Below are positions 22,692 to 34,990 of a stretch of DNA of 64,000 nt, piece by piece; the stretch's first letter is position 1; each line of letters starts with the position of its first letter. Position numbers and translations under genes: made by a program. Source of the stretch: Papilionanthe hookeriana x Papilionanthe teres (lineage: Eukaryota; Streptophyta; Magnoliopsida; Asparagales; Orchidaceae); NCBI GenBank assembly GCA_022702705.1, contig CM040423.1:41632070-41696069 (forward strand). Reading direction: 5' to 3'. Below the pieces are notes generated by a model. That model searched no databases. It saw nothing but the letters and a program-made list of their open reading frames with translations, and was not told the origin of the DNA.

Positions 22692-24986
22692 TTAGCTGCC
22701 CATCTCTAACAGCACAAGCAGTACCGCAGTGGCTCTGTCATCGAGCAAAGCCTCGTGGAAATTGCACATTTTGTTAGCTATTGTCTTCATTGCAGCCCTT
22801 CTGAATTACATACAATACCTTCACAACAAGCTACTTTTTTCAGCATCCATGATTCACACAAGTTGAGCAAAAACTACAGCTCTCTCCCTCAACTCAGTAG
22901 GAGATGCCAAGATTGTTCTTGAAGTTGCATAATATTATATCGTAAACATAGAGTAAAAGATAATGTCTCAGATTTCAATACGAAGTAAATATTTTTAGTT
23001 GGAATTACTTCAAGCAACTTTAAAATTTTTGTTTTTCCTTACCTTTCTCTAATTGAATAATATGCATCGCATGTATCAAAGCCAAAATGACCTCCATTAA
23101 AGTAAGTTATTGTTTAATCGCCAACTCAAGAGTGAAAAACATTTGGATTACTTCATTTTGATTTTCCGACCCACAAAACATGTTATTTGGGATACGGGCT
23201 TCATTTATTAACACCATGTTGCTATTGTGATATGAAGAATTGTGCTGTATTTATTGATGCAAATGGAATTTGAATCTGAGACTTGATAGATTTGAAACAT
23301 CTATACCAACTAGGCTACAATGTTGTATCTGAAATTAACCATTGCTCATCTCATCAAAAGGACAAGTTGCTTTGCGAGTGTGTTGAACATGTCAATGAAG
23401 TTATGAAGAGAGTGTTTGTTAAGTTCTGGCCTAATAGCACACTGCACAAGTTTAGTCATTGCTCGTCTTCTTTAAGATGTAACTAATATTTACGGTTGTT
23501 TCATTGAAGGAGCCATAAAATTTTTTATCATTTTTTAGCTTTCCTAATTATACTTTATAAAGTGAGGCACATTATCATTATGTTGTATCAAGGCAATTAA
23601 GAACAGCGATTCTTCAAAAATAAAGTCAAAAGTGAAATTAGCAGCGATGGCAATAGGATACAACCATAAAATTGGGGAATCTATATACTTGTGCACCAGT
23701 ATTCATATGTCTTTGTATTTGAATTTTCTTTTGCCTATTCCCCAACAATGCTCATGTAGAGTAGAGATTTTTATCGTATCTAAAGCAATGGTTAAATATA
23801 TTTTTGAAATCAACCCATATGAAAAAAATTGTCAAATAAGGAACAAAGTTATACTTGTGATTCATTGCCATCTTCACAAAAACTGAAAAATTGACTAAAC
23901 TTAGGACACAAGGATGTGAAACATTTTAGAACAAGAATAAAGTCCTTATCCCAAGGTAGTTCATAATCCCAAATGAATTATGTATGAACATTTGATTGCT
24001 TGTCTTACATATTAATTATGTGTGAATCATGGATGCACAAAAAAGTACATACAAAGAGTCAACAAGTACCTGCCCCTATATTTAGTAACTTCTGATCCAA
24101 AAAGCCTAAGCTGATTATGAATCATTTGATCGTTGATGGCAATCCATCGTTCCCTCTGTGCTCGTCCAATAGGAGACTAATATGCACTCTCTCTAAGAGT
24201 TGATTGAAAATTAGCTATATTTTTTAGACCAACTTGAAAATAAAAAGCAACGAGTCGTTCTTGTAGCGCGCCTTCACTTTTGATGAGCAAATCATTCCAT
24301 GGATTTGAATTACTTCCCGTATGATTACTTCCCTTATTACTTGAACTATTCGGTTTAAGTTGATAATCTTTAACTGAATCAATCTTCATCTCACCAAGCA
24401 TCAACCTTCTGCAGATTATGTTTAGCAATTGAATTTTACAAGAACTAACCATCAAAATCTTACCCTTATCACAAAACAATATAGTCTCAAACGAATCACT
24501 TACTGGACCTGAAAACTAGTTGAATATTCATTTAGTCATCATATTGTCAACCAAGCCTGGAAAATCTTTCTTGAGGTTTCGAAACAAAGTTAATATATCC
24601 CAAATCACTATTGACTTATTCACATTTTCTAAGGATTTCAAAAACCACAATGTGTTGATTTCCCAGCAGCCAAACTCTGGCACGGACAAACAACTTATGG
24701 CTTCAAATCTGCAATCATCAACTCTACTATCATTTGGAACATCCAAGGATTGGCCACCATTCCAAAAAAACTCAACAACCTCTCTGAGACCTACAAAAAT
24801 CAATTGAATAAATTAAGACAAACAAAATTGAAAATTGTTCGCCATGTTCTAATATAAAATGTTTTCCAATGTTCATTTCAGTCCATTGAATCTGATAGTA
24901 TGCAAGCACTATATTATCACAATCATCTAAATGCATGTAAAATTTTGTAAGCATGTAAAATTTTGTAAGCAAATTTGCATGTTGCC

Positions 24987-25054
<68 letters not shown>

Positions 25055-25524
25055 AATGAAATGTATAGATAACCAGAAGTATGCCTATTTGCCTAGTGAA
25101 TATGCCATAATTGCTCATTTAGAAATCCATAAAAACTCAAATAGTTGAGAATTAAGATAAGTGGTGTACACAATTTATATTATTTTTACAGCAAAAAAGT
25201 TAAAAACTCTGTTGATGAATATGATTTAAGTACATCCCAGAGAACATGAAAGTAACATGTCACTCAGGGATTGAACACTCTTTTAAGTATACCTATAAAA
25301 GGAATGAAAATATTTGATGAATTTACGCCAATGTTAAATATAAAATGATAATAATTGAATGAGATTTACACATGTAATAAACTATGGTGTCAAGTTGCAT
25401 TCATTTTTTTCCAGCCAACATACAATTTTTTGGGGTGGGGGTATTGCTCTTCATACTACAACTTACCACATCAAGCATCTGCTCTTCAGGGGAAACTGCA
25501 AGCCCAAAGCATAGATCAGAAACA
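22692..25524 (-). pseudogene. Unidentified spliced gene or pseudogene, minus strand
   Basis: Several exon-like pieces on the minus strand look protein-coding. A 58-nt piece at 25524-25467 (VSDLCFGLAVSPEEQMLDV) is bounded by TTTACAG and GTAAGT. A piece starting at 24790 after TTTTGTAG gives LREVVEFFWNGGQSLDVP, FEAISCLSVPEFGCWEIN and DFPGLVDNMMTK before a stop. At 24479-24070, NPWNDLLIKSEGALQERL, FYFQVGLKNIANFQSTLR, an in-frame TAG, then SPIGRAQRERWIAINDQM and HNQLRLFGSEVTKYRG end before GTACTT. Near 22930, TSRTILASPTELRERAVV; near 22797-22692 a last piece AAMKTIANKMCNFHEALL ends LLEMGS and TAA. Phases do not all join and one stop is internal, so it may be a pseudogene. I do not recognise the family. 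Confidence 0.4.
24988..25053. repeat. (GA)33 microsatellite
   Basis: A pure GA run of about 66 nt, lying inside an intron of the unidentified minus-strand gene if that gene is real. Confidence 0.95.
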
Positions 25525-26172
25525 CTGTAAAGTTGCATGTTAGTTTGAAAAGTATGTCAGAGAAAATAATTTTAAAAGGCAAAAGTATACCTTTGTAATG
25601 TAATATATATAAAGTACATATATATTACCAAGGGTAGAGAGAAGGGAGGGGAGAGAAAAGGAAGAAAGAGAGAAAGAGAGAAACTGCACTCTAAAAGAGC
25701 AATATAACATCATAATGGTAAGGCAATAAACCAATGCATCATCGCAGTACTTTGGGCTCATTCCTTTCTCAATTTGGCAGTCTTTATTTATAGTTGATGG
25801 CTTCAATATAGACCATGTTGTGAATTACTCAAAGCACTCGATGAATAAATGCATACTCTTTTAATTAGGGCTTGCTTATCTTCATGTACTCAGAGGACTG
25901 AATAAACATAAATGTAATCAATATCTACTGAAACAAGCGTGAACATTATTGTATATGTTTATTTATGTTTATTAGCATGTGTTGTTAGCTAGTACATTAC
26001 CAATAACATAACAAACTATTCATTTGATGAATGTTTATTAGCTGATTTGATTTCTCAAATTATGTACTTAGATTAAACTGACATCTAATTTTCACGTCTA
26101 GAGGGTTCGCAAGAAACTACCTGAACAAGTCTGAGAAAGCTGACAGGCAAGAGGATTACATTAGGAAGGGCT

Positions 26173-26781
26173 TGTTGAGAATATGGAAAACGGTCCACTG
26201 CTTTTTGGAAGTCTTGACATCTATGGAAGTTAATTAAATGGTTTTTAATTAATTTCATTGATGAAGCTTTGCATGTTCTTTCCACTTCAAGGCCACCCCT
26301 AATCCCTCTTTCAGATATTTACGAATAGGGATATGTTGCTTACTTATTTTGGCCTTCCTTAATGGGCTAAAATAACATGCCCATTAATTAACGTTCTTTG
26401 GTGCATGGCAAAAAATATAGCTCCTCCTAATCTTCTTCTTCGGTTTGGATTACGAGAAGACTGTATCTCAGGGTAGCTACACTTAACTTGGTCTTCTTCG
26501 GTGTTGACTCACATACGAAGGAGAAGGGAACCACAAGCCTTCTGCTCTCTCGTTGTTTCTTCTTCTGTTGTGTGGCTCTCAGGAAGAGAGAGGGAGAGAG
26601 AGAAAGTATGCTTATAATCATTGAAGATATTGAGGGGTGTAATCCTCGAAGTAAGTAAAATCCTCTACAATTCCATGGACTTAGGCAATTTGCCGAACCA
26701 TATAAATTTGTGTGTCTGCTTGTTCTCTGTTTTGGGAATTTTTTGTTCTAATTTGCTTTTTTGTCGCCATTTTTCAGAACA
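26173..26781 (+). repeat. 5' LTR of the copia element
   Basis: It runs from TGTTGAGAATATGG to TTTTTCAGAACA. A worn primer-binding site ATCCGCATCAGAGCC follows (26783-26797), where the intact plant form would be TGGTATCAGAGCC. Confidence 0.88.
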
Positions 26782-26811
26782 ATCCGCATCAGAGCCAGGT
26801 TCAGATCTAAT

Positions 26812-27640
26812 GAAAATGATGGCCGGAGATGAAGTGATGGTATTAGGGATCTAGAAGTTTGATGTCACAAATTTTGGTTACTGGAGCATGTAGATAGACG
26901 ATTGTCTCTATGGAAAGAAACTTCATCTTCTATAATGGGAAAGCGACCGGAAAAGATGGCGAGGTTGAATGAAATTTGTTGGATCAACAAGTTTTGGGGG
27001 TATTCGATTACCTCTGTCGAGATCCGTTGCACACAATGTCATCATGGAAATGACAACTGCATATCTCATGACAGCTTTGTCACATATGTATGAAAAACCA
27101 TCGGTGAATAATAAGGTACATATGATGAAAAATTTATTCAATTTGAAGATGGTAGATGGTACAGCTGTTGTACAACAATTGAATAATTTTAATACTATCA
27201 CAAATTACTTATCGCCTGTGGAAATTGAATTTGATGATGAGATACGTGCACTGTTATTGTTGGATTCATTACAAACTAGGTGGGAAGGCATGAGGATGAC
27301 CGTTAGCAATTCTGCATGAAAGTCTAAGCAGAAATATGATGATATTCGTGATTTGATTTTGATTATGGAGGTGCACAAAAAGGAATCTGGCGAGATCTCA
27401 AGTTCGAGTTCAGCACTGAATGTTGATTCCAGAGGAAGATCACAAGACAGGAACTTAAATAAAGGAAGATCAAAATCAAAGCATAGAGACAAAAGCAAGT
27501 CAAAGCCTAGTCAGCAAGCAACCTGTTGGAATTGTGGCAAAGCTGGCCACAGAAAAACGAACTGCAAAAATCCAAAGATGACAGAGAATGTCAGTGCTAA
27601 TGTTGTAACTCAAGAAGTACCCGATGCACTATTACTCGTA
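26812..27640 (+). pseudogene. copia gag remnant with zinc knuckle
   Basis: Capsid-like sequence is spread over frames: FDVTNFGYW near 26860, then in the open frame 26969-27319 SRSVAHNVIMEMTTAYLMTA, MYEKPSVNNKVHMMKNLFNL and RWEGMRMTVSNSA. After a stop, 27353-27736 gives a basic serine-rich linker and the nucleic-acid-binding knuckle CWNCGKAGHRKTNC at 27524-27565 (C-x2-C-x4-H-x4-C, all ligands present). The protein would coat element RNA in virus-like particles; here it is broken by stops. Confidence 0.85.
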
Positions 27641-27719
27641 GTTCATAGTTTAGTTGATGACTGTATCTTTGGATTTAGGGGCTTCCTTCCATACATCTTC
27701 CCGGTAGGAGTTAAAGCAA

Positions 27720-30700
27720 AATTATGTTGCAGGTGACTTTGGGATGATATATTTGGCTGATGAAGAATCTTTGAACGTGGTAGAGATGGAAGATGTTGAC
27801 ATTGCACTCCCTAACAAGAGCAAATTGACTTTGTAAATTGTCGGAGACATTCCCGAGTTGAAGAAAAGTCTCATTTCTGTTGGGCAGCTTAATGAAGATG
27901 GTAATTCAATAGTGTTCTCAGATTGCTCATAGAAGGTCACAAAAGTGGCATTAATACTAGCTCGGGGTAAGAAAATTGGTACATTATATATGACTATTAG
28001 TTCAATTAAAAGTGTTGATACTATCATTCCAGAGAGCATAACAGATTTGTGGCATTGCAGGCTTGACCACATGAGTCAGAGGGGTATGAATGAACTTCAG
28101 TCGAGAGGTAAGCTACCAGAATTGAAGTATGTTGATCTTAGCATGTGTGAGAGTTGTATTATGGGGAAATAGAAGAATTTCAATTTTTTTAAAAGTAGCA
28201 GAGCGCTAAAGGCATAAAAACTGGAACTTGTACACACAAATATGTGGGGGCCTTCTCTAGTGGAATCTCTTGGAGGCTCTCGTTACTATGTCACGTTCAT
28301 TGATGAAGACAAAATGAAGGTATGAGTATATTTCTTAAAACATAAATCTGATGTCTTTAATGTGTTCAAAACTTGGAAGAGCATGTTTGAACAAAAACAA
28401 ACTTGAAACTGAAATGTCTGAGGTCTGACAATGGTGGTGAGTACATTGATGGTGGGTTCAAGGAGTACTGTGCAGCTCAAGGTATCAGAATGCAGAAGAC
28501 AGTTCCAGTGGCATCTCTTGGAGGCTCTTGTTACTATGTTACGTTCATTGATGACCACAACAGGAAGGTATGAGTTTATTTCTTAAAGCATAAATCTGAT
28601 ATCTTTAATGTGTTCAAAACTTGGAAGGCCATGGTTGAGACGGAGACAAACTTGAAACTAAAACGTTTTAGATCTGACAATGGTGGTGAGTACATTAATG
28701 ATGGGTTCAAGAAGTACTGTGCAGCTCAGAGTATCAGAATGGAGAAGATCGTTTGAGGGACACCACAACAAAATGGAGTTGCAGAACGTATGGACAGGAC
28801 CATTAATGAGTGTGCTAGGAGCATAAGATTGCATGTTGGGCAGATGCGGTCAGCACTGCAACTTAGTTGATCAACAGGGGGTCATCTGTTCCATTAGATT
28901 ATAAACTGCCTGAGGAGGTGTGAAGTAGGAAAGAGGTCAAATTTTCCTACCTTAAGTCTTTAGGATGTCATTCTTATGTCCTTGTTAATCCTGAGATCGT
29001 AGCAAGCTCGAGGCTAAGTCAAAAGAAATGTTATTTCATTGGCTATAGAGACGAGACATTTGGTTATCGAAAGACCACAAGAAGCAGGAACGTGATTTTC
29101 AATGAGAATATAATGTACAAGGATAAATCCAGTACAGTTTATGAAGTTGGTAAGGTTTGATGATCTACGAGAGGTCACAGTGCAGAGCAGTGATGAAAGT
29201 GATGAGGAGAATGCATCTAGAGCACCCATTCATATTATTCCATAGTCAGTTTCAGGGTCATCCACCTCTGTAAAAATAGTACCTTGCTAGATGAAAACTC
29301 GAGCAAGTGTGAGAGGGCCATAAAAGAGGAGATGGATTCACTGCTAAAGAATTAGACATGGGAGTTGGTACAACTTTCACCAGGGAAGAAAGAATTACAC
29401 AACAAGTGGGTGCATCGGGTGAAGACCGAGCATGGTGCAGTAAAATGTACAAGGCTAGATTTGTTGTAAAAAGCTTTTAGCAGAGGCAGAGAATTTATTA
29501 TTTTGAGATCTTTTCTCTTGTGGTGGAGCTCACAAACATCATAATGACACTATCCATGGTGGCTATAGATGATTTGTTGCTTGAGCAGTTAGATGTGAAG
29601 ATAACCTTTCTTCGTAGAAATCTTGAGGAAGACATCTAAATGACTCAACCTGAGGGATTTGTGTTATAGGGAAAAAATGATTCAGTTTGTAGACTGAAAA
29701 AGAGCTTGTATGGCCTAGCAAACTCCTATATAGTGGTACAAAAATAATTGATAATTTCATGCACATTGTAGGGTGTAACAGATGCCAGGCAGATCACTTT
29801 TGCTATGTCAGACATTTTTACAATTTTTATTTGTGGATGACATGCTTATTGTAGGGGTCAGTATTAATGATATCAATAATCTAAAGAAGCAGATATCAAA
29901 GCACTTTGTTGGAGGATTTGGGAGTTGCAAAGCAAATCATTAGCATGAGGATTGTCAAAGACAAAGTCAGAGGCACATTAAGACTTTCACAGGCTGAGTA
30001 GGTGAAAAAGATACTCAGTAGGTTGAGCATGGGTAAGGTCAAGCCAGTAGGCACGCCTTTGGGTAGTCATTTCAGACTCAGCAAAAATCAATCACACAAG
30101 TCAGAGGAGGCACAAGACTACATGAGTAAGGTTTCTTACGCTTCAGCTATCAGTTCGCTTATGTATGTTATTGGTTTGCACAAGACCGGATATTGCCCAT
30201 GCAGTGGGAGTTGTTAGCAGATACATGAGTAACCCAGAGAAGGAACACTGAAAAGCTGTGAAGTGGATCTTGAGGTACCTAAAGGGCTCTTCAGATACCT
30301 ATTTGTGTTTCTCAGGAAAGATTCTAGAGGTTCTAGGCTATGTTGATATTGATCTAGCTAAAGACATTGATAGTAGAAGGAGTATTATGAGGTATGTTTA
30401 TACTCTTAATGGGCACTGCAGTGTCATGGGGCTGTAATATGCAGAAAATAGTTTCTTTGTCTGCCATAAAGGTTGAACATGTTGTGGTGTTAGAGGCTGC
30501 AAAGGAGGTGATATGATTACAAGGCTTGTTGGAGGAATTAGGTCGGAAGAATCAGAAGAGCACTCTCTACGGTGATAGTCATAGAGCCATATTCCATGCT
30601 AGGAATCCAACATTTCAATCCAGCACTAAGCACATTCAGATCATGTATCACTTTATACGGTTATAGTTAATAGACAGACAGTTGCTACTTGAGAAAATTT

Positions 30701-30792
30701 GCAGAAGCAAGAACTCTATTGATATGTTGACTAAGGGCATTACGCTTGAGAAACTGAAGTTGAGCTCAACTTCAGTTGGTCTTCTAGCTTGA
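27720..30792 (+). pseudogene. copia pol remnant: integrase, reverse transcriptase, RNase H
   Basis: GAG-pre-integrase sits at 27945-28172 (LWHCRLDHMSQRGM then CESCIMGK). Integrase core pieces follow to about 28800, including a 248-bp tandem duplication. Reverse transcriptase is at about 29560-30000, with PEGF, SLYGL and the catalytic variant FVDD (29830-29841, family form YVDD). RNase H-like sequence lies at 30300-30792 (AIFHARNPTFQSSTKHIQI and SIDMLTKGITLEKLK). Multiple stops and frameshifts interrupt every domain. Confidence 0.88.
28271..28766 (+). repeat. 248-bp tandem duplication inside the integrase region
   Basis: TGGAGGCTCTCGTTACTATG at 28271 recurs at 28519 as TGGAGGCTCTTGTTACTATG. 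The two units stay parallel through TTCATTGATGA, GTGTTCAAAACTTGGAAG, GACAATGGTGGTGAGTACAT and GTACTGTGCAGCTCA. A shared AGTGG.ATCTCTTGG at the junction could have primed the duplication. The copies differ at scattered positions. The second is closer to the expected integrase reading around the ACAACAGGAAGG segment. Confidence 0.88.
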
Positions 30793-30898
30793 AGACATTG
30801 ACTTTGAGTTGCGGAGGTGAAGGATATCACATATGAGGAAAAAGAAGACACAGTCAGTGAATGATGCAGTCAGTGTCCTAATCTTCAAGCGGGAGATT

Positions 30899-31521
30899 TA
30901 TTGAGAATATGGAAATCGTTCCACTGTATTTTGAAAGTCTTGAAATCTATGGAAGTTAATTAAATGACTGTTAGTAAATTCCTTTGATGAAGCTTCAACT
31001 GTTCTTTCCACTTCAGGATCCCGCATAAATATTCTTTCATATATTTTCGAATAAGGATCTACTGCTTACCTATGTTGGCCTCACCTAATGGGCTAAAATA
31101 GCATGTCTGTTAATTGACGTTCTCTGGTGCATCGCAAAAAAATATAGCTCTTCCTAATCTTCTTTAGTTTAGATTATGAGAATATTGTATGGAAGGTAGC
31201 TGCACCTAGTCTGGTTTTCTTCAGCGGTGGCTCACGGATAACGGAGAAGGGAATCACAAGGCTTCTGCTCTCCCGTTGTCTCTTCTTTTGTTGTGTGGCT
31301 CTCGGGTAGTGTGAGGGAGAGAGAAAGAAGTAGAGAGACAAAGTATTCTTGTAATCTTCGAAGCTATCGACGAGTGTAATCTTCAAAGCAAATAAAATCA
31401 TCTGCAACTTCGTGGACACAGACAATTTGCCGAATGACGTAAATCTGTGTACCTGCTTGTTCTCTGTTTTGCAGATTTCTCGTTACAATTTTTTGCTTTA
31501 TTGTCGTTGTTTTTCACAACA
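30899..31521 (+). repeat. 3' LTR of the copia element
   Basis: It starts TATTGAGAATATGG (first TG mutated to TA) after the polypurine-like AAGCGGGAGAT and ends TTTTTCACAACA, directly followed by the GGGCT target duplication. Confidence 0.88.
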
Positions 31522-31526
31522 GGGCT

Positions 31527-33200
31527 TCAGCATGCCAAAGAGAGGGCGAGCACGTGATCAAATCGTGCTCAAGTAGTATGCTAAATTTCAACATAGACAA
31601 ATTGCAAAATTTCCTTCCCCTCTTTCTAAAACTGTGAGGTAAGTTTTGATTAAATTTATCTTAAGTTTTTAAGCCCAATATTTAGTTCAAAATGAAATTC
31701 TTAGTTAGGGTTTTTGATATTTAAGTTAGATTTCTTTTGTTATTTTTTAAAATTATAAAAAGTATTGTTTTTTTTTTGTTTTACAAAAAAAAGTTAGTAG
31801 GAGAAAAGAAAAATTCAATAGGAAATTTAGAGATTTTGGAAAAAGGAAGGATAAGAATATTGAGTTAAGCATGTAGAAAGCTTATTGATGAAATCTGAAA
31901 TTTTGTAACTTGTTATGTATATTGAAATATGATTTCAGCAATATTAAAGTTATGATTCCATAAGGTTGATTGAAATGGAAACGACAAAAAAATTTATATC
32001 AACTAATAAATTAAATGTAAGTATAATACAAACACATAAAATAATAGTAATAATAAAAAACTATGCTGAAAGGAAAAGGTTGATATATATATATATATAT
32101 GGAATATAAAATGTCTAAAAGTTGAAATTACATAAACAATTTAATTCAATTAAAGCCTTTTATTTTGTATAAGAAATAGGTTGAAATTACATAAAAAATT
32201 TAATTCAACTAAAGCGTTATGTTTCATTTAAGAAATAAATATAATATGAGTACAAAATGTGTAAAATTACGCTATATGTTTTAATTAATTGGCAACATGT
32301 GAAAAAAAAAAAAGTGAAATTATATGCAGAACAAATTGTAGATGTGCAGTTCATTAGAAGAGTTAGAATATTTATTCGATGTAATAAAATTTAATGTTAT
32401 GTAGTTTAGATGTGAGATGTGAGATGTTCGAAGCTATAGAATTTTGATGCATCACTTATATCATTTTTACATGTTGATGTGCAGAAAAAAATGCTTTTTC
32501 TTTTATATTTTACATATTTTTATAGATGAAATTGCACTTTAAAGAAATGTATTTTTATGTTTTTTTTTGCAGGTACAACATGTATTAAAAATGAATCAAA
32601 ATAGAGGTGATTTGGAATAAGGAAGTTACGAGTGACTGGCACCTTAGCGCCTAAGCACTAGAAACTGCCTTGGCAGTTTTGAGTAGTTCCTCTACTTTAT
32701 GTGGGGAGTTATTCCGCCCGATAAAAGAGCTCTTTTGTGAAGAGAAATGAGTCTTTTTGGTGAAGAAGAGGTAGGGTTTGTTGTAGGAAAGGATATAATA
32801 GGTTTCATTGATTGATTGGTGAGGATATTGAGTTGTATTGTGAGGATACTATTCAGAAGAGCCAAAAGGGACTAGGAGATCCTTAGGGAAGCTTTCTTAG
32901 AGCATTTTAAAGAGGAAGCTAAGTATTGTGTATTTTCCTCATTGTATTTTTGTAAACACAAGCATTTAGTGGATTTTCTTGTTTCAAGTGACGCATTATG
33001 GAGTGCTCTTCATGTTTTCTAAGCAGATCTCTTTTACTTTTCCTTATAATGATTGAGTAGGTTGTACAAAAGTGCAAAACATTTTATAAAATTGGTTTTT
33101 AAACTTTAACGTGATGAGTAACTTTCTGAAGTTCATTTACTTTTCATTCTAAATGTGTTGTGATCCATAATGACTCGGAGAGCTATGGTAGAACAACTAG
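31527..33200. other. AT-rich stretch, no gene recognised
   Basis: The pre-insertion flank of the copia element continues here. A short (AT)9 occurs near 32083-32100. I see no supportable gene. The part after about 32600 may already belong to the LTR of the gypsy remnant that follows. Confidence 0.45.
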
Positions 33201-33239
33201 GTTATTCACATTGGGGTGGTGAAGTACTTTATAGAGAGA

Positions 33240-34420
33240 TGCAAATGTTAGGGATATAATCTTTGATGGGTTAGAATTAGGATTTAAGGAATTAAAACTA
33301 ATTTAATCAAACTTCTTTATGCACTCGGGAGGGTAAAGACGAGAATTGCTCCTATTTATCACTAGCCACATTCACAATTGACACTTAAACATTTTATGCA
33401 TTACCACTAAAATTATTTCAAGGAAAGGTAGGTTTAGAGATTGATAATCACCAATCTAATTAGGATAAGTAAGATTTCTATAGGAGTTAACCTTTAAACT
33501 AGATTGCAATTCAGTGGAAGTAGTTTGTAGACCCTTTACTTAATTTCAATTCTAGGCTAAGAACTAAACCTAGCGGGCTAGAACTTCTCTTAAGTCTAAT
33601 TCCCCCACTCCCTGTAGGATTAATATTCCGGACTCATAATCCGATATTACTGACACAACACATACATTTGTATGAGACCCCTGCACTTGAAATTTGGCTT
33701 ATCAAGTTTTAGGCATCGTTGTCGGGGAGCGACGATGTATTTAACTTACAAGAATTATAGTTGAACTAAGCTTATACTTGGAAATTTGTATTGTTAGTCA
33801 TTGTGAGTAATTGTTTGCTTGTTTGAAAAAGAAAAGAAAAAAAAAATTAAAAAAAATATATATTTTTTGTGTTTAACTTGTGTAAAATTTACTAGTTCAG
33901 TCTTTAGTTAGTTAATGCGTAGTTCATGACCTATAGGACTTGAAGCTTGCGACTCAAAATCAGAGAACTATTAGGAGAATTATAAAACAGAAAGTCTTCA
34001 TGAACTTGTAGAAGAAATGACGAAAAATCAACAAATCAATCTGGATACCCAATAATCAATTAATGATTATCAAAACACGCATAGACCATTAAGTGATTAC
34101 GCTAATCCTACAGCATATGAAATTCACTTAATTATTTAAACTCCTGCCATAGAAGTTAACACATTTGAATTTAAGTCTACTATTATTAAAATGATGCAGG
34201 ACAACTGATTTTGGAGGAATCCCGCATGAGGATCCAAATTTACACTTAACAAATTTCTTAAAAATCTGCGCTGCATTTTCCTGTAATGGCGTGGCAAACG
34301 ACACCGTTAGCCATAGGTTTTTTCTCTTTTACTTTAGGGATAAAGCTAAAATATGGTTGAATTCATTTGCACTATGATCAATTAGGACGTGAAGTGACTT
34401 AGCCCAAAAAATTCCTTAGT
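33240..34420 (+). mobile_element. Ty3/gypsy LTR-leader and gag remnant
   Basis: At 33707-33731 the sequence TTTTAGGCATCGTTGTCGGG resembles the conserved TTTTTGGCGCCGTTGCCGGG of Athila/Ogre-type plant gypsy elements, which holds their primer-binding site. The preceding segment (CCCCCACTCCCTGTAGG, ATTCCGGACTCATAATCCG) is typical of the LTR end. Downstream, with stops, come DYANPTAYEIH, FEFKSTIIKMMQDN, LRDKAKIWLNSFAL (here FRDKAKIWLNSFAL) and DLAQKIP, the usual gag capsid sequence. No protease, reverse transcriptase or integrase follows; the sequence changes to a trihelix-like gene fragment. The upstream LTR boundary is a guess. Confidence 0.68.
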
Positions 34421-34509
34421 ATTTCCCACCTTCCCCGACCAACATAAACCCCTTCCCACCTCCAACTTTAGATCCCTTTGCTCCATTCAGAGCTTTAATT
34501 ATAGTAACG

Positions 34510-34990
34510 ACTCCATAGATAGAGTTTAGTTGCCACCAAAAGCCACTCACGCTAGCAACAACTTTTCTTCCAATACATCCTCTTTTTCATCATTTTATTC
34601 TGATGCTGAAAACGTCGATGACAGCGACGCTGACGAGCTTCCAGACGACAATAGGAAGAGGAAGCGGGATGGATGGCCGTGAGGGAATGGAAAAGCAATA
34701 TCTTTCTTTGAGAAACTAACGGGACAACTGATTGAATGTTAGAAAGCAATGCAACATAGGTCCTTAGATACGATCGAGAATTGTGAGCAAGATCGAATGG
34801 CGAGGGGGGAGGCATGGAAATGCCAAAAGATGGCTCTACTTTATCGCAAGTGAGCTCATGGTGCAGGAGCACGCCGTTATCTTCTTTTTGCAGAAGTTCA
34901 CCGGCGGCGTAACTAATCCAACGATGGAGTGGCCCCCAGAGGACAGTGAATTGGAAAAGGAAGGGGAGAAGGAAGAGAGGAGGAGGTAAC
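34510..34990 (+). pseudogene. Trihelix (GT-2-like) transcription factor fragment
   Basis: One frame reads SNSFSSNTSSFSSFYSDAEN, DELPDDNRKRKRDGW, then after a stop SFFEKLTGQLIEC, KAMQHRSLDTIENCEQDRMA and GEAWKCQKMALLYRK. After a frameshift near 34852 another frame gives ASELMVQEHAVIFFLQKFTG and EWPPEDSELEKEG. This is the order of the central coiled-coil region of GT-2-like trihelix factors (FFE.L, QE.M..., QDRM.REEAWKRQEMARL, ER A.I..FLQK.TG). Neither DNA-binding trihelix domain is visible. Stops and the frameshift mark a pseudogene. It may be a processed or captured copy beside the gypsy remnant. Confidence 0.65.

Larger units (their letters stand above)
26173..31521 (+). mobile_element. Complete but inactive Ty1/copia retrotransposon
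   Basis: LTRs at 26173-26781 and 30899-31521 are flanked by perfect 5-bp target duplications GGGCT (26168-26172 and 31522-31526). Between them lie, in copia order, gag with a zinc knuckle, a protease remnant, GAG-pre-integrase, integrase, reverse transcriptase and RNase H, all on the plus strand. Many stops and frameshifts make it dead. The LTRs differ at roughly one position in six by eye, so it is old. Domain order (integrase before reverse transcriptase) defines it as copia; the TNT1-like gag and pol suggest the Tork/TNT1 group. Confidence 0.92.

Noticed and set aside
24772..25118. Open frames with long Leu-Ser repeats
   Set aside because: Direct translation of the (GA)33 microsatellite.
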